From positions 3,410,001 through 3,474,000 of the forward strand of contig NZ_CP129884.1 of the NCBI RefSeq assembly GCF_030490285.1: a stretch of DNA of 64,000 nucleotides. Direction: 5' to 3'. The translations under genes were made by a program, and so were the position numbers. A model generated the notes under the pieces. That model was not told where the DNA came from. It saw nothing but the letters and a program-made list of their open reading frames with translations, and did not search any database. Shown here piece by piece: positions 43,601 through 50,888 of this stretch. The stretch's first letter is position 1; the number at the start of each line of letters is the position of its first letter. The stretch is from Methylomonas montana. Its GTDB lineage: Bacteria > Pseudomonadota > Gammaproteobacteria > Methylococcales > Methylomonadaceae.

Positions 43601-44141
43601 CCTCCTTGCCCAGCAGCGCCACGTAGCCGCCGTCGGCCGCGCTGAGGGTGCCCATGTTGATCACCGATCCGCTGCCGCCGCTACCCTGAAACACGTAGCG
43701 GCCGGCTTCGAAGTCTTCGTTGCGGATGTCCAGCGTGCTGGCCACCAGCCCGGCGGCATTGACGCTGCTGCCCTTGGTAAACAAGACGCCGTTGGAATTG
43801 ATCAGGAAGATCTGGCCGTTGGCGTGGAGCGCCCCTTCGATCAGGCTCCGTTCGTTACCCAGCACGCGGTTGAGGGTGATCGAAGACGAATCCGGCTGCT
43901 GGAAGTTGACGGTTTCGCCACGACCCACCGAAAAGCCCTGCCAGTTGATAGTCGCCTTTTGCGTGTGCTGGGTGATGTTGGTCGCCGCGTCAGTCTGGCC
44001 GATCACCGCGCTGCCGCTGACGACCACGCCGTCCGTGGGGGCAGCAAGCAGCGGCATGGGGCCCAGAGCCAGCGCCGTCGAAATAGCAAGCGTAAGTTTG
44101 TTGTGCGAGAACGGTTCGCGTCCGTGCTGAATTTTAATCAT
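40680..44141 (-). CDS. TpsA filamentous hemagglutinin-like exoprotein with GLUG repeats
   Basis: A 1153-residue secreted protein. An extended signal peptide (about 1-34) is followed by the TPS secretion domain (about 35-300; TDAATNITQHTQKATINWQGF, SSSITLNRVLG, ANGQIFLINSNGVLFTKGSSVNAAGLVAST). The middle is beta-helix-like, with GLUG-type repeats (GGLVGLMS, VGGLIGNA, VGGLIGYA, VGGLVGQF) at about 640-970. The tail (about 1000-1095) is an Ala-rich coiled coil built from 16-residue repeats of DAAAQAAAEAAAKAAA type. It is likely a cell-surface or secreted adhesin. The operon begins here; a 7-base inverted repeat sits two bases upstream of the start codon. Confidence 0.9.
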   Translation of the reverse strand: MIKIQHGREPFSHNKLTLAISTALALGPMPLLAAPTDGVVVSGSAVIGQTDAATNITQHTQKATINWQGFSVGRGETVNFQQPDSSSITLNRVLGNERSLIEGALHANGQIFLINSNGVLFTKGSSVNAAGLVASTLDIRNEDFEAGRYVFQGSGGSGSVINMGTLSAADGGYVALLGKEALNQGVILATRGTAALSAGERITLNFNGDSLLSVSIDQGALDALVENREAIYADGGKIFLTARAVDELLGSQVNNDGLVQARTLADLKGEIVAYAYGGTANIAGTLDASASGGGDGGFIETSGEHVKIADSAVITAKAASGKNGTWLIDPDGYTIANSGGDMTATQLAGFLSNDAANIIIQSTQGSGSDGDLDVNDAVGWNSNAKLALQATHNVNVNAAITADGDSAGLTLTAGQDVNVNNGIALSGDHAALAMNYGGDYNIRTKASYSGTVLDANGNPVAKPDTSGGIYGSVTLPGSNSSLTLNNQNYTLIRNMDSLAAISGVTGKYALATNFDATAWSSAHTGALSVVDLFSGVLTGLGHTVSNLTLRASVPDALGPFNGNWGGIGFIGKATDPSATARDIGIVNADISRVDTNSRGVAGAGILAGSFSGTTINFTGNISNAYSTGKISVEASGGLAGGFAGTMTNAFSSVDILAGGAGLLGSASRGVLKNVHATGNVTGNGAGLVGAAYNTSIFNAYALSNIIALDSSYAVGGLVGLMSYSPGLPGSLTSMTVKDSFATGNVSGGKMIGGLIGQIKLNGSTQTPVNIINVYATGNVTANYSRTDIVAEGVGGLIGNADLGPNAGILTMDRAYATGDVVLGPGYIGTGYVGGLIGSLSAKAGTITNSYETGNVYAPNGTNVGGLIGYANAGRPGGYTLNISGSHATGNVTGKQNVGGLVGQFRVALGSGPAGTISNSWTSGTVTGSSGVGGVIGLSNKANVNSDVYYNAQGVSGAFGNSDNFVNSAGTNSSHGLSGDQVPDMEYYANGTIDQVLAERTAAEAAAQATADAAAQAAAEAAAKAAADAAAQAAAEAAAKASADAAAQAAAEAAAKAAADAAVQAAAEAAAQAAKATVARTASQLGSTRAAEAQRQAVSSAGINTRSVEAPSSIDNNIVFIDSDSYSANVRRIEVDGVIYDLDEEEKPNSNNSK
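40933..41124 (-). repeat. Four 48-base tandem repeats inside tpsA
   Basis: Exact-length 48-base units at 40933-40980, 40981-41028, 41029-41076 and 41077-41124, with a partial fifth after. They encode 16-residue Ala-rich coiled-coil units. Units differ by a few bases, so expansion is old enough for drift but still prone to slippage without changing frame. Confidence 0.9.
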
Positions 44142-44142
44142 T

Positions 44143-44166
44143 CGTTATAACCTATGGTATATAACG
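44143..44166. promoter_or_regulatory. Inverted repeat at the tpsA translation start
   Basis: CGTTATA (44143-44149) and TATAACG (44160-44166) are perfect arms with a 10-base spacer. One arm ends two bases from the tpsA start codon, where a ribosome site would be expected but none is strong. It could be an operator or a 5' leader hairpin. Confidence 0.5.
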
Positions 44167-44418
44167 ACTAAATTAGCAACATGTATGCCAGTAAAATACG
44201 TTATGCCTACGATCAATGATATGTCACTCGGAAACCCGTCTACCCATTTGTCTTTTTCGAACCGAAAAGCCTGTGTCTCAGCACATCGCCGGCTTTTTCC
44301 GACCTCGGCGGTCAATATTCGTTATGTACCATTGTTTACAACGAAGGCGTGCTCGTCCTAACATTGTTGTTAAGCTAACAATCAACGGTATACCGGTAGC
44401 GTTTCTTATGATGCCGCC

Positions 44419-44454
44419 GTTTGATCTCGGACTTGTTAACGCTTTATGAAAACC
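44419..44454. repeat. 36-base repeat, copy 2
   Basis: The second copy of the repeat at 36310-36345, 34 of 36 identical and in the same orientation. It lies 278 bases upstream of tpsA. Confidence 0.8.
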
Positions 44455-44577
44455 TGATCGGCTTTAGCGAACGCTGATCCTTATCCCTCTCGACGGACCG
44501 CCACAGCAACCCACAAACTGCCACGACGACGTCCGTGCAAAGCGGGTCGGGCCAAATTTGTATTACGTTTCGCGAAA

Positions 44578-44606
44578 CTGTCATCGAATAATCACAAGTT
44601 CATCAT
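44578..44606 (+). promoter_or_regulatory. PhoB-box-like site upstream of the 5'-nucleotidase gene
   Basis: Half-sites CTGTCAT (44578-44584), TAATCAC (44589-44595) and TCATCAT (44600-44606) repeat every 11 bases. The first is perfect; the others keep TCA(T/C). The site ends 116 bases before the ATG. Confidence 0.65.
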
Positions 44607-44722
44607 AAAAATCCCCTAATCTCCCGGCTTTAAGCAGTGCGCTGGACTTTTCTCAACCGACCCACAATCAAGTAACCCGCTCCGAAAATCGGGGCAGTGG
44701 GAATATTTAACGGAGCAATTGA

Positions 44723-46552
44723 ATGTTTAGTAAATCGTTTCTTGCCGCGGCCATCCTGTCGGCCTTAACTGCCCAAGCCGGAGCTTCCGATCTGAATGCA
44801 AACGGCACCCATCATGAGCTGGCGACAGACGATCAAACCCGGCACGGCAAACCGGCAACCACCACGATCAAAATCGTCGCTTTCAACGACTTCCACGGTC
44901 AAATGGAATCGCCGGGTACTTTTCGTCAAACTCCGACCAGCCCCCAATCAACCAACATCCCGGTTGGCGGCGTGGACTGGATGGCAGGCTATGTTGAAAA
45001 CTTGAAAAGCGAAAACCCCAATACCGTGGTAGTTTCAGCCGGCGACATCATCGGCGCAACGCCGCTGATTTCGGCGTTGTTTCATGATGAAGGCACCATC
45101 GAAACGATGAACCGCCTCGGCTTGGACTTCAACGCGGTGGGTAACCATGAATTCGACGAAGGCAAGGACGAGCTGAAACGCATGCAAACCGGCGGTTGCC
45201 ACCCATCCGACCCTAATTCCTGCCAGGGCGCGTCGGTCGGCACACCGGTGCCCTTCGAAGGCGCGGATTTCAAATTTTTGGCTGCCAATGTCATCGAAAC
45301 CGAAACCGGCAACACTATTTTCCCGTCATACGCCATCAAAGAGGTGGGCGGCGTCAAAGTGGCTTTTATCGGCATGACTTTAAAAGAAACGCCCACTATC
45401 GTGACGCCAAGCGGCGTCGCCGGCCTGCAATTTGCCGACGAGGCCGCGACCGTGAACGCGCTGATTCCTAAGATTCGGGCCCAAGGCGTTAAGGCGGTGG
45501 TCGTGCTGATCCACCAAGGCGGAACCGTACCGCTTACCCAAAGCGCTGCAACCATCAACTCGTGCGAGGGCGAACTGGAAGGCTCGCCGATCAAAGCTAT
45601 TGTTAATCAGTTAAGTAATGCGGTCGATTTGGTTATTTCCGGACACACCCATCAAGCCTATAACTGCCAGATTGCCAACGAGGAGGGACGCCTGATTTCA
45701 GTGACCAGTGCCAATTCTCAAGGCCGGGTACTGACCGATATTGATGTCGCGATCAACACCGCCAACGGCGAAGTCAGCGGCGTCAGTGCGAAAAACATTG
45801 TGGTCGATCGCAACAACACTGCCGTCACACCCAACGCGGACATTAAAAACATCGTGGATGGTTACAAACTGATTGCTACCCCCATTGCCAACCGGGTGAT
45901 CGGTACGATCAAGAGCTCAATCACCCGAGCTGCCACTGCTGCCGGCGAATCCGCCTTGGGCGACGTAATTGCCGACGCACAACTACTGGCCACCAGCAAA
46001 CCTGGTTTCGGCGAAGCGGTGGCATCGTTCATGAACCCCGGCGGCATCCGTGCCGATCTAAGCTATGCCTCCAGCGCAGTGGGCGAAGGCGACGGCAAGG
46101 TCACTTACGCCGAAGCCTTTACCGTACAACCCTTCGGCAATACCTTGGTGACCTTGACCTTGACTGGCGCGCAAATTCACAGCTTGCTGGAACAACAATT
46201 CACCGGTTGCACAGAGGGCTATCCGGCCGGTGCGCCCACTGGCGGACAAGCTTTCAACCGTATCCTGCAAGTCTCCAACGGCTTCAGCTACACATGGCAG
46301 GAAAAAGGCACGCCTTGCGATAACGTCGATCCGGCCAGCATCAAGATCAACGGCGTCGTGGTCGATCCTGCCGTCAGCTACCGGATTACCGTCAACAATT
46401 TCATGGCCGACGGCGGCGATCAATATTATGTGTTGACGCAGGGCACTAACCGCCTGGGTGGCGCGCTGGATCTGGATGCGTTGGAAAACTATTTCACCGT
46501 CAACGGCGTCGTCGAGCCCGGTCCACGGAATCGTATCTTGCTGGCGCCATAA
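44723..46552 (+). CDS. Periplasmic 5'-nucleotidase / UDP-sugar hydrolase (UshA-like)
   Basis: A 609-residue exported enzyme that frees phosphate from nucleotides. A signal peptide covers about 1-21. The N-terminal metallophosphatase domain has VAFNDFHGQM, VSAGDIIGATP, GNHEFDEG, LIHQGG and SGHTHQAY. The C-terminal 5'-nucleotidase substrate domain has FMNPGGIRADL and NNFMADGGDQYYV. It is longer than E. coli UshA (550), partly from a Cys-containing insert (GGCHPSDPNSCQG), likely a disulfide loop. GGAG lies eight bases before the ATG. A Pho-box-like site lies upstream and a terminator downstream, so it is a single-gene unit likely induced by phosphate shortage. Confidence 0.92.
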   Translation: MFSKSFLAAAILSALTAQAGASDLNANGTHHELATDDQTRHGKPATTTIKIVAFNDFHGQMESPGTFRQTPTSPQSTNIPVGGVDWMAGYVENLKSENPNTVVVSAGDIIGATPLISALFHDEGTIETMNRLGLDFNAVGNHEFDEGKDELKRMQTGGCHPSDPNSCQGASVGTPVPFEGADFKFLAANVIETETGNTIFPSYAIKEVGGVKVAFIGMTLKETPTIVTPSGVAGLQFADEAATVNALIPKIRAQGVKAVVVLIHQGGTVPLTQSAATINSCEGELEGSPIKAIVNQLSNAVDLVISGHTHQAYNCQIANEEGRLISVTSANSQGRVLTDIDVAINTANGEVSGVSAKNIVVDRNNTAVTPNADIKNIVDGYKLIATPIANRVIGTIKSSITRAATAAGESALGDVIADAQLLATSKPGFGEAVASFMNPGGIRADLSYASSAVGEGDGKVTYAEAFTVQPFGNTLVTLTLTGAQIHSLLEQQFTGCTEGYPAGAPTGGQAFNRILQVSNGFSYTWQEKGTPCDNVDPASIKINGVVVDPAVSYRITVNNFMADGGDQYYVLTQGTNRLGGALDLDALENYFTVNGVVEPGPRNRILLAP

Positions 46553-46582
46553 GCGATTGTAGTTGTAAGCTCTGTAGTACTT

Positions 46583-46620
46583 AGCCCGCCGGTTTGCAAT
46601 ACGGCGGGCTTTTTTTTTGC
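46583..46620 (+). terminator. Terminator after the 5'-nucleotidase gene
   Basis: AGCCCGCCG (46583-46591) pairs with CGGCGGGCT (46602-46610), followed by a long T-run. A strong rho-independent terminator. Confidence 0.92.
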
Positions 46621-46700
46621 GTCGCATTCGCCAACTGGAACACTGCCCGCACGCGCCTGCCGAACCGAATGCATTTGCAGCTGAAGCTACCGCGCCGATC

Positions 46701-47819
46701 TCAATACGCGGGTTTCAAAACGAGTATCTTGCCCATCGTCTGTAAACCCACCGACTCCTCCAGCGCCCATCCGGACTTCTCGAAAAGCCCGCGCCATTCG
46801 CCAAGCGTTCTTTCCCGGCCTCGGGTGTTCACGAACATCTGCATATCGAACGCCGCACTGGCAAAATCCGCCTTTGATTCCGCGACCACCATTTCCAGCA
46901 ATGCAATCCGGGCACCGCTACCGGCACTGGCCGTAGCCAGATTGTGCAGCACTTTCAAGCAATTCTCGTCGCCCATGCCGTGCAGCACGGCGCTTAATAA
47001 ATAGATGTCTTTGCCGCTCTTGGCCGGGGGAACCGCTTCGAGCAGGTCTCCAGCCTGGAAACTCAAACGGGACAGCAGCTCTGGCGGCTGCTTGCCGGCC
47101 CAATCGCTTGCCGCCGTTTGAATCACCTGCTCCCGGTCGAACACTAAAGCCGTTAGCTGCGGATGCCGTTTCAAGATCGCCAAAGCCTTACTGCCTTTCG
47201 AGCCGCCTACATCGATGATGCGCTCGAAGCGTCCCCAATCGAAATCGTCGGCAAAACAGTCGCCGGTCAAGGCCTCGACACTATCCATCGCGCGGGCAAA
47301 CAGCGCATCGAATTCGGCATGCTGGTCCATGTAGGCATATAGCTCGCGGCCATGAGCCAGTTGAAACGGCACCGCTCCGCCGCGCAGCCCCTGCTCCAGC
47401 TGTTCATACCAAGGCCGGCTCATTGCCGTCGAGTTATGCATCAACACCATCGCTCTGACATTGTGCGGATGATCTTCACGCAAATGCTCAGATAGTGCGT
47501 TGTTTTTAAAAACCCTGGGCGATACTTCTGCGAAGATGCCCAGCGCCGCCAACATGCGCAGCAATCTATAAACGGCATCAGGCTGAGCCGAGACCCGTTC
47601 CGCGATCACTTCGATTGCGAGCTGTTGATTGCCCAACACCGTGGCGATGTCCAGACGCACGGCAACATAAAGCGCGCGCGACTGCCAAAACGCCGAGCCG
47701 ATCTGGATCAACCGAAACGGCGCCGGCATCAACTTATTGGGAAGCTGTTGCAGCCAAACGGCAAACTTCATCAGCTTGGCAAAGCGCCTCACCGCGCCAG
47801 CATTTTTTTGGAACGACAT
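46701..47819 (-). CDS. SAM-dependent O-methyltransferase (CrtF/plant OMT-like)
   Basis: A 372-residue methyltransferase of the family that includes plant-type O-methyltransferases and hydroxyneurosporene methyltransferase CrtF. The N-terminal winged-helix dimerisation domain has LAIEVIAERVSAQPDAVYRLLRMLAALGIF. The AdoMet site is IIDVGGSKGSKALAILK (about 218-234) and a catalytic-type His lies in LSAVLHGMGDE. The usual second catalytic region is LLEMVV. The substrate cannot be read; a carotenoid or a quinone-like phenol are options. The Met at 47819 has GAGGAGG upstream. It lies 13 bases after a TetR gene on the same strand, so it is likely that regulator's target. Confidence 0.85.
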   Translation of the reverse strand: MSFQKNAGAVRRFAKLMKFAVWLQQLPNKLMPAPFRLIQIGSAFWQSRALYVAVRLDIATVLGNQQLAIEVIAERVSAQPDAVYRLLRMLAALGIFAEVSPRVFKNNALSEHLREDHPHNVRAMVLMHNSTAMSRPWYEQLEQGLRGGAVPFQLAHGRELYAYMDQHAEFDALFARAMDSVEALTGDCFADDFDWGRFERIIDVGGSKGSKALAILKRHPQLTALVFDREQVIQTAASDWAGKQPPELLSRLSFQAGDLLEAVPPAKSGKDIYLLSAVLHGMGDENCLKVLHNLATASAGSGARIALLEMVVAESKADFASAAFDMQMFVNTRGRERTLGEWRGLFEKSGWALEESVGLQTMGKILVLKPAY

Positions 47820-47832
47820 GTATTGCCTCCTC

Positions 47833-48456
47833 TTATTGTTCTTTGGCCGGCGCCAAGCCGGCGGCAAACAAGTGGCCATTGAATGCCGCCAATCGTTCAA
47901 GGAATGCGGCGTCCATGGGCTGGCCCATCTGCTCCTCGAAAAAATCTTTCAGCAGCATCGGCATCATCGCCAAACTGACGAATGCCATCCGTATGATGTC
48001 GGGGTCCGATGCCGACCCGATTTGTCCAGCCGATTTGAGCTCGTTGACCTTTTTGGCGCCTCGGCTGCGGCCGCGTTCCAATAGCTGTTGAATGAAACGC
48101 CGGCCCGGCCCTTGGTTTAATGCCAGCACTTTCAGGATCAACTTTGGGAATTCCGGTTGCTGGGACATCGTCCGGTAATACAATTCGAGGAAATCCTTAA
48201 CGCCATCCAGCGTATCCAACAGCGGCCCGTCCAATACGTTCAACAGCGGATTCAAGGTTTCCCGGATCATCTCCTCGTACAAACCTTCCTTGTTGCCGAA
48301 GTAATAACGGATCATCGAGACGTTAGCGTCGGCCTTTTCCGCGATCAGCCGGGTCGTGACTTTGTGGTAATCATCGGACAAAAAACTGTCCAGAGCGGCT
48401 TTCAACAAGCGTTCGCGGACGGGATCGGGCACAATCGCCTCGGCGGTATCAATCAT
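47833..48456 (-). CDS. TetR family transcriptional regulator
   Basis: A 207-residue TetR-family protein. The helix-turn-helix is at about 25-55 (TTRLIAEKADANVSMIRYYFGNKEGLYEEMI). The ligand domain is helical with a C-terminal segment like the TetR_C CerR-type. The Met at 48456 is preferred, with GGAG six bases before; the TTG further up lies inside an inverted repeat likely to be the operator. It is the first gene of a two-gene unit with an O-methyltransferase and probably represses it. The ligand is unknown. Confidence 0.9.
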   Translation of the reverse strand: MIDTAEAIVPDPVRERLLKAALDSFLSDDYHKVTTRLIAEKADANVSMIRYYFGNKEGLYEEMIRETLNPLLNVLDGPLLDTLDGVKDFLELYYRTMSQQPEFPKLILKVLALNQGPGRRFIQQLLERGRSRGAKKVNELKSAGQIGSASDPDIIRMAFVSLAMMPMLLKDFFEEQMGQPMDAAFLERLAAFNGHLFAAGLAPAKEQ

Positions 48457-48466
48457 CGCATTCTCC

Positions 48467-48485
48467 AAATTCAGATAGTGAATTT
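48467..48485. promoter_or_regulatory. Inverted repeat upstream of the TetR gene
   Basis: AAATTCA (48467-48473), spacer GATAG, TGAATTT (48479-48485). It lies 10 bases before the start codon, which suits self-repression by the TetR protein. Confidence 0.6.
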
Positions 48486-48564
48486 AGATTAGCAATTGCC
48501 GGTCGGCGTCTCCAGCAGTTTCGTCAATCAATTTGGCGGGTTTGATTGACCGAGGCCAAAGTTA

Positions 48565-49368
48565 TCAAAGAAGACTTGGATTGTCCTCTTGTCGCGATAA
48601 CGGTGATTGAATGGTATGGGCATCGCCGCATAAGCGATCTGTCGGCATATCGTCTTTCAGCATCACGCCGGAAACCCCGCGCATCAAGGCTTGATTACCG
48701 AGATAGGCCAGTTTGGCGGCAGCGGCTGGGTAGGACAAACCGTCCGGCGGGCGGATATTGGAGATGCAGTTGCGCTCCGCATCGGTATTGCCGATTTTCG
48801 GCGCGTAGGTCAAATAAGCGCCCAAGCTGTCGGCAGCGCTAAGGCCCGGACGCTCACCGACGATGATGACCACCAACCGCGCCTTCAATAACGCGCCTAT
48901 TTGATCCGCTAGCGCCACCCGAGCGTTGGCTACCAGACAGATCGGTCCGAGCGTTAACGAGCTACTCCGGTAAGCGGCAACCACTGCTTCCAACAAGGCC
49001 AAACCATGACGATCCAAAGCCGTCGACGACAAGCCATTGCTGACGATCAAAGCCACGTCGACCGCTTGAGTGCAGCGAGTCTCCAGCAATTGCCGGCTCG
49101 ATTCGGCAAGGCAACGGCCACGGTCAGGACGTTGCAGATACTGCTGCCGACTGGCAACCGGCGTCGCCAAAATCAACGTTTCCAATCCCAGCCTCTCCAC
49201 GCGCTCGGCAAATCCGGCCACGTCCCAGGGTTGATGCACCGCATCCCGCGCCGCGGCGTGGGCGAGCTGAAAATCCAGTAGCGCGGCGGTCGGCAGGCCG
49301 CAGCCGACGCGGCCCTGGGCGATGCGGGCCTGGGTAAAACGGCGTAGGTTGTACCAGGAATCGTTCAT
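48565..49368 (-). CDS. eutC: Ethanolamine ammonia-lyase small subunit
   Basis: A 267-residue EutC, the small subunit of the B12-dependent ethanolamine ammonia-lyase, which turns ethanolamine into acetaldehyde and ammonia. It has TQARIAQGRVGCGLPTAALLDFQLAHAAARDAVH, IVSNGLSSTALD, IVGERPGLSAADSLGAYLTY and ISNIRPPDGLSYPAAAAKLAYL. The Met at 49368 (MNDSWYNLRRF) is chosen because it begins just after the eutB stop; an earlier Met would overlap eutB by 100 bases. No other eut gene (microcompartment, EutA reactivase, EutR) is beside it. Confidence 0.95.
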   Translation of the reverse strand: MNDSWYNLRRFTQARIAQGRVGCGLPTAALLDFQLAHAAARDAVHQPWDVAGFAERVERLGLETLILATPVASRQQYLQRPDRGRCLAESSRQLLETRCTQAVDVALIVSNGLSSTALDRHGLALLEAVVAAYRSSSLTLGPICLVANARVALADQIGALLKARLVVIIVGERPGLSAADSLGAYLTYAPKIGNTDAERNCISNIRPPDGLSYPAAAAKLAYLGNQALMRGVSGVMLKDDMPTDRLCGDAHTIQSPLSRQEDNPSLL

Positions 49369-49370
49369 CG

Positions 49371-50753
49371 CTACGCTGCCGGCAAACCGTGGAAATCGCT
49401 CAGCAGTGGCGCTGCAATCCGGCCGGACGCCAAACGGTTTTGATTGTCGAAAATACCCATCCGCTCCAGCCATGCCTCGAACTCCGGAGCCGGCCGCAAA
49501 CCCAGCACTTGGCGCAGATACAGCGCGTCGTGAAACGACGTGCTTTGATACGCCAGCATCACGTCATCGGCGCCCGGTATACCCATGATGAAATTACAGC
49601 CGGCCACGCCCAACAGCGTCAACAGAGTGTCCATGTCGTTCTGATCGGCTTCGGCGTGGTTGGTATAACAAATGTCGCAGCCCATCGGCAAACCCAGCAG
49701 CTTGCCGCAGAAATGATCTTCCAGGCCGGCGCGGATGATCTGCTTGCCGTCGTACAAATATTCCGGGCCGATGAAACCGACCACGCTGTTGACCAGTAGC
49801 GGATCAAATTCCCTGGCGACCGCGTACGCCCGCGCCTCGCAGGTTTGAGCATCGACACCATGATGGGCGTTGGCGGACAACGCACTGCCCTGGCCGGTCT
49901 CGAAATACATCAATTGCTTGCCGACGCTGCCGCGGCCCAAGGCTTCGGCCATCGCCTTGGCTTCGTAGAGCATGGCCAAATCGATGCCGAAACTTCGGTT
50001 GGCCGCTTCGGTGCCGGCGATGGATTGGAACACCAAATCCACTGGCGCGCCGCGGCGCATCAGTTCCATGCTGGTCGTGACGTGGGACAGCACACAAGAT
50101 TGAGTGGGAATTTGGTGATGATTGATGATCTCGTCGAGCAAATTCAACAAGGTGTAAACATTATCCAGATTGTCGGTGGCCGGATTGATACCGATCACCG
50201 CATCGCCGCTACCGTACAGCAGGCCGTCCAAAATACTAGCGGCAATGCCGCGCGGGTCATCGGTAGGATGGTTGGGTTGCAGGCGGGTGGACAGCCGGCC
50301 AGACAAGCCTACGGTATTACGAAAACGGCTGACCACACGCCGGCGGCGGGCCACGGCGATCAAGTCCTGGTTGCGCATGATCTTGCTGACCGCTGCGACC
50401 ATTTCCGGCGTCAGCCCAGGCGAGATGGCTGCCAAATCGCCTCCGTCACTTAACAGCCAATCGCGAAACTCACCGACGCTCAACATTGCCACGGGTGAAA
50501 ATGCCTCGGCATCGTGTCGTTCCAAGATCAGTCGCGACACCTCGTCCTGCTCCGATGCAATCAAAGGCTCTTCGATGAATTGCCGTAACGGCACATCCGC
50601 TAATAGCCGCTGAGCGACGGCACGCTCGACTTCCGATTCCGCCGCCAAGCCAGCCAGTTCATCGGCCGCTCGACGCGGCGAAGCCTTGGCCATCAAGGTG
50701 CGCAGATCGCGAAAACTAAAACTCTTGCCCTGTCCGGTTGCGGAATAGATCAT
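49371..50753 (-). CDS. eutB: Ethanolamine ammonia-lyase large subunit
   Basis: A 460-residue EutB, the TIM-barrel subunit that holds the active site for B12-dependent ethanolamine cleavage. It contains MSVGEFRDWLLSDGG, IGINPATDNLDNV, IPTQSCVLSHVTTSMELMRRGAP, LMYFETGQGSALSANAHHG and MGCDICYTNHAEADQNDMD. The Met at 50753 matches the family's usual start (MIYSATGQGKSFSFRDL). Its substrate comes from phosphatidylethanolamine headgroups. A weak Pho-box-like site lies 41 bases upstream. An amine oxidase is divergent. As eutBC lack microcompartment genes, they probably serve nitrogen supply. Confidence 0.95.
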   Translation of the reverse strand: MIYSATGQGKSFSFRDLRTLMAKASPRRAADELAGLAAESEVERAVAQRLLADVPLRQFIEEPLIASEQDEVSRLILERHDAEAFSPVAMLSVGEFRDWLLSDGGDLAAISPGLTPEMVAAVSKIMRNQDLIAVARRRRVVSRFRNTVGLSGRLSTRLQPNHPTDDPRGIAASILDGLLYGSGDAVIGINPATDNLDNVYTLLNLLDEIINHHQIPTQSCVLSHVTTSMELMRRGAPVDLVFQSIAGTEAANRSFGIDLAMLYEAKAMAEALGRGSVGKQLMYFETGQGSALSANAHHGVDAQTCEARAYAVAREFDPLLVNSVVGFIGPEYLYDGKQIIRAGLEDHFCGKLLGLPMGCDICYTNHAEADQNDMDTLLTLLGVAGCNFIMGIPGADDVMLAYQSTSFHDALYLRQVLGLRPAPEFEAWLERMGIFDNQNRLASGRIAAPLLSDFHGLPAA

Positions 50754-50793
50754 AAGCCAAAAGGTACGGGATGATTCGGTAAAAACCGAGAAT

Positions 50794-50822
50794 ACGACAA
50801 CTTTGTGACCGCTATGTGACGC
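50794..50822 (-). promoter_or_regulatory. PhoB-box-like site upstream of eutB (weak)
   Basis: On the minus strand, half-sites GCGTCAC, CGGTCAC and TTGTCGT repeat every 11 bases. They match CTGTCA(C/T) at 5, 6 and about 4 of 7. The site ends 41 bases before eutB. It is the weakest of the set and could be chance. Confidence 0.45.
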
Positions 50823-50888
50823 TTTGCATATCGAAGCTGTGCTCGCGGGTTTAGTCATGGCTGTGCAATATTAAGGTAATACGCTGAC

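Larger units (their letters stand above)
44142..44722. other. Divergent control region of tpsA and the 5'-nucleotidase gene
   Basis: About 580 bases with no gene seen. It contains an inverted repeat (44143-44166), a copy of the 36-base repeat (44419-44454) and a Pho-box-like site (44578-44606). Confidence 0.6.
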
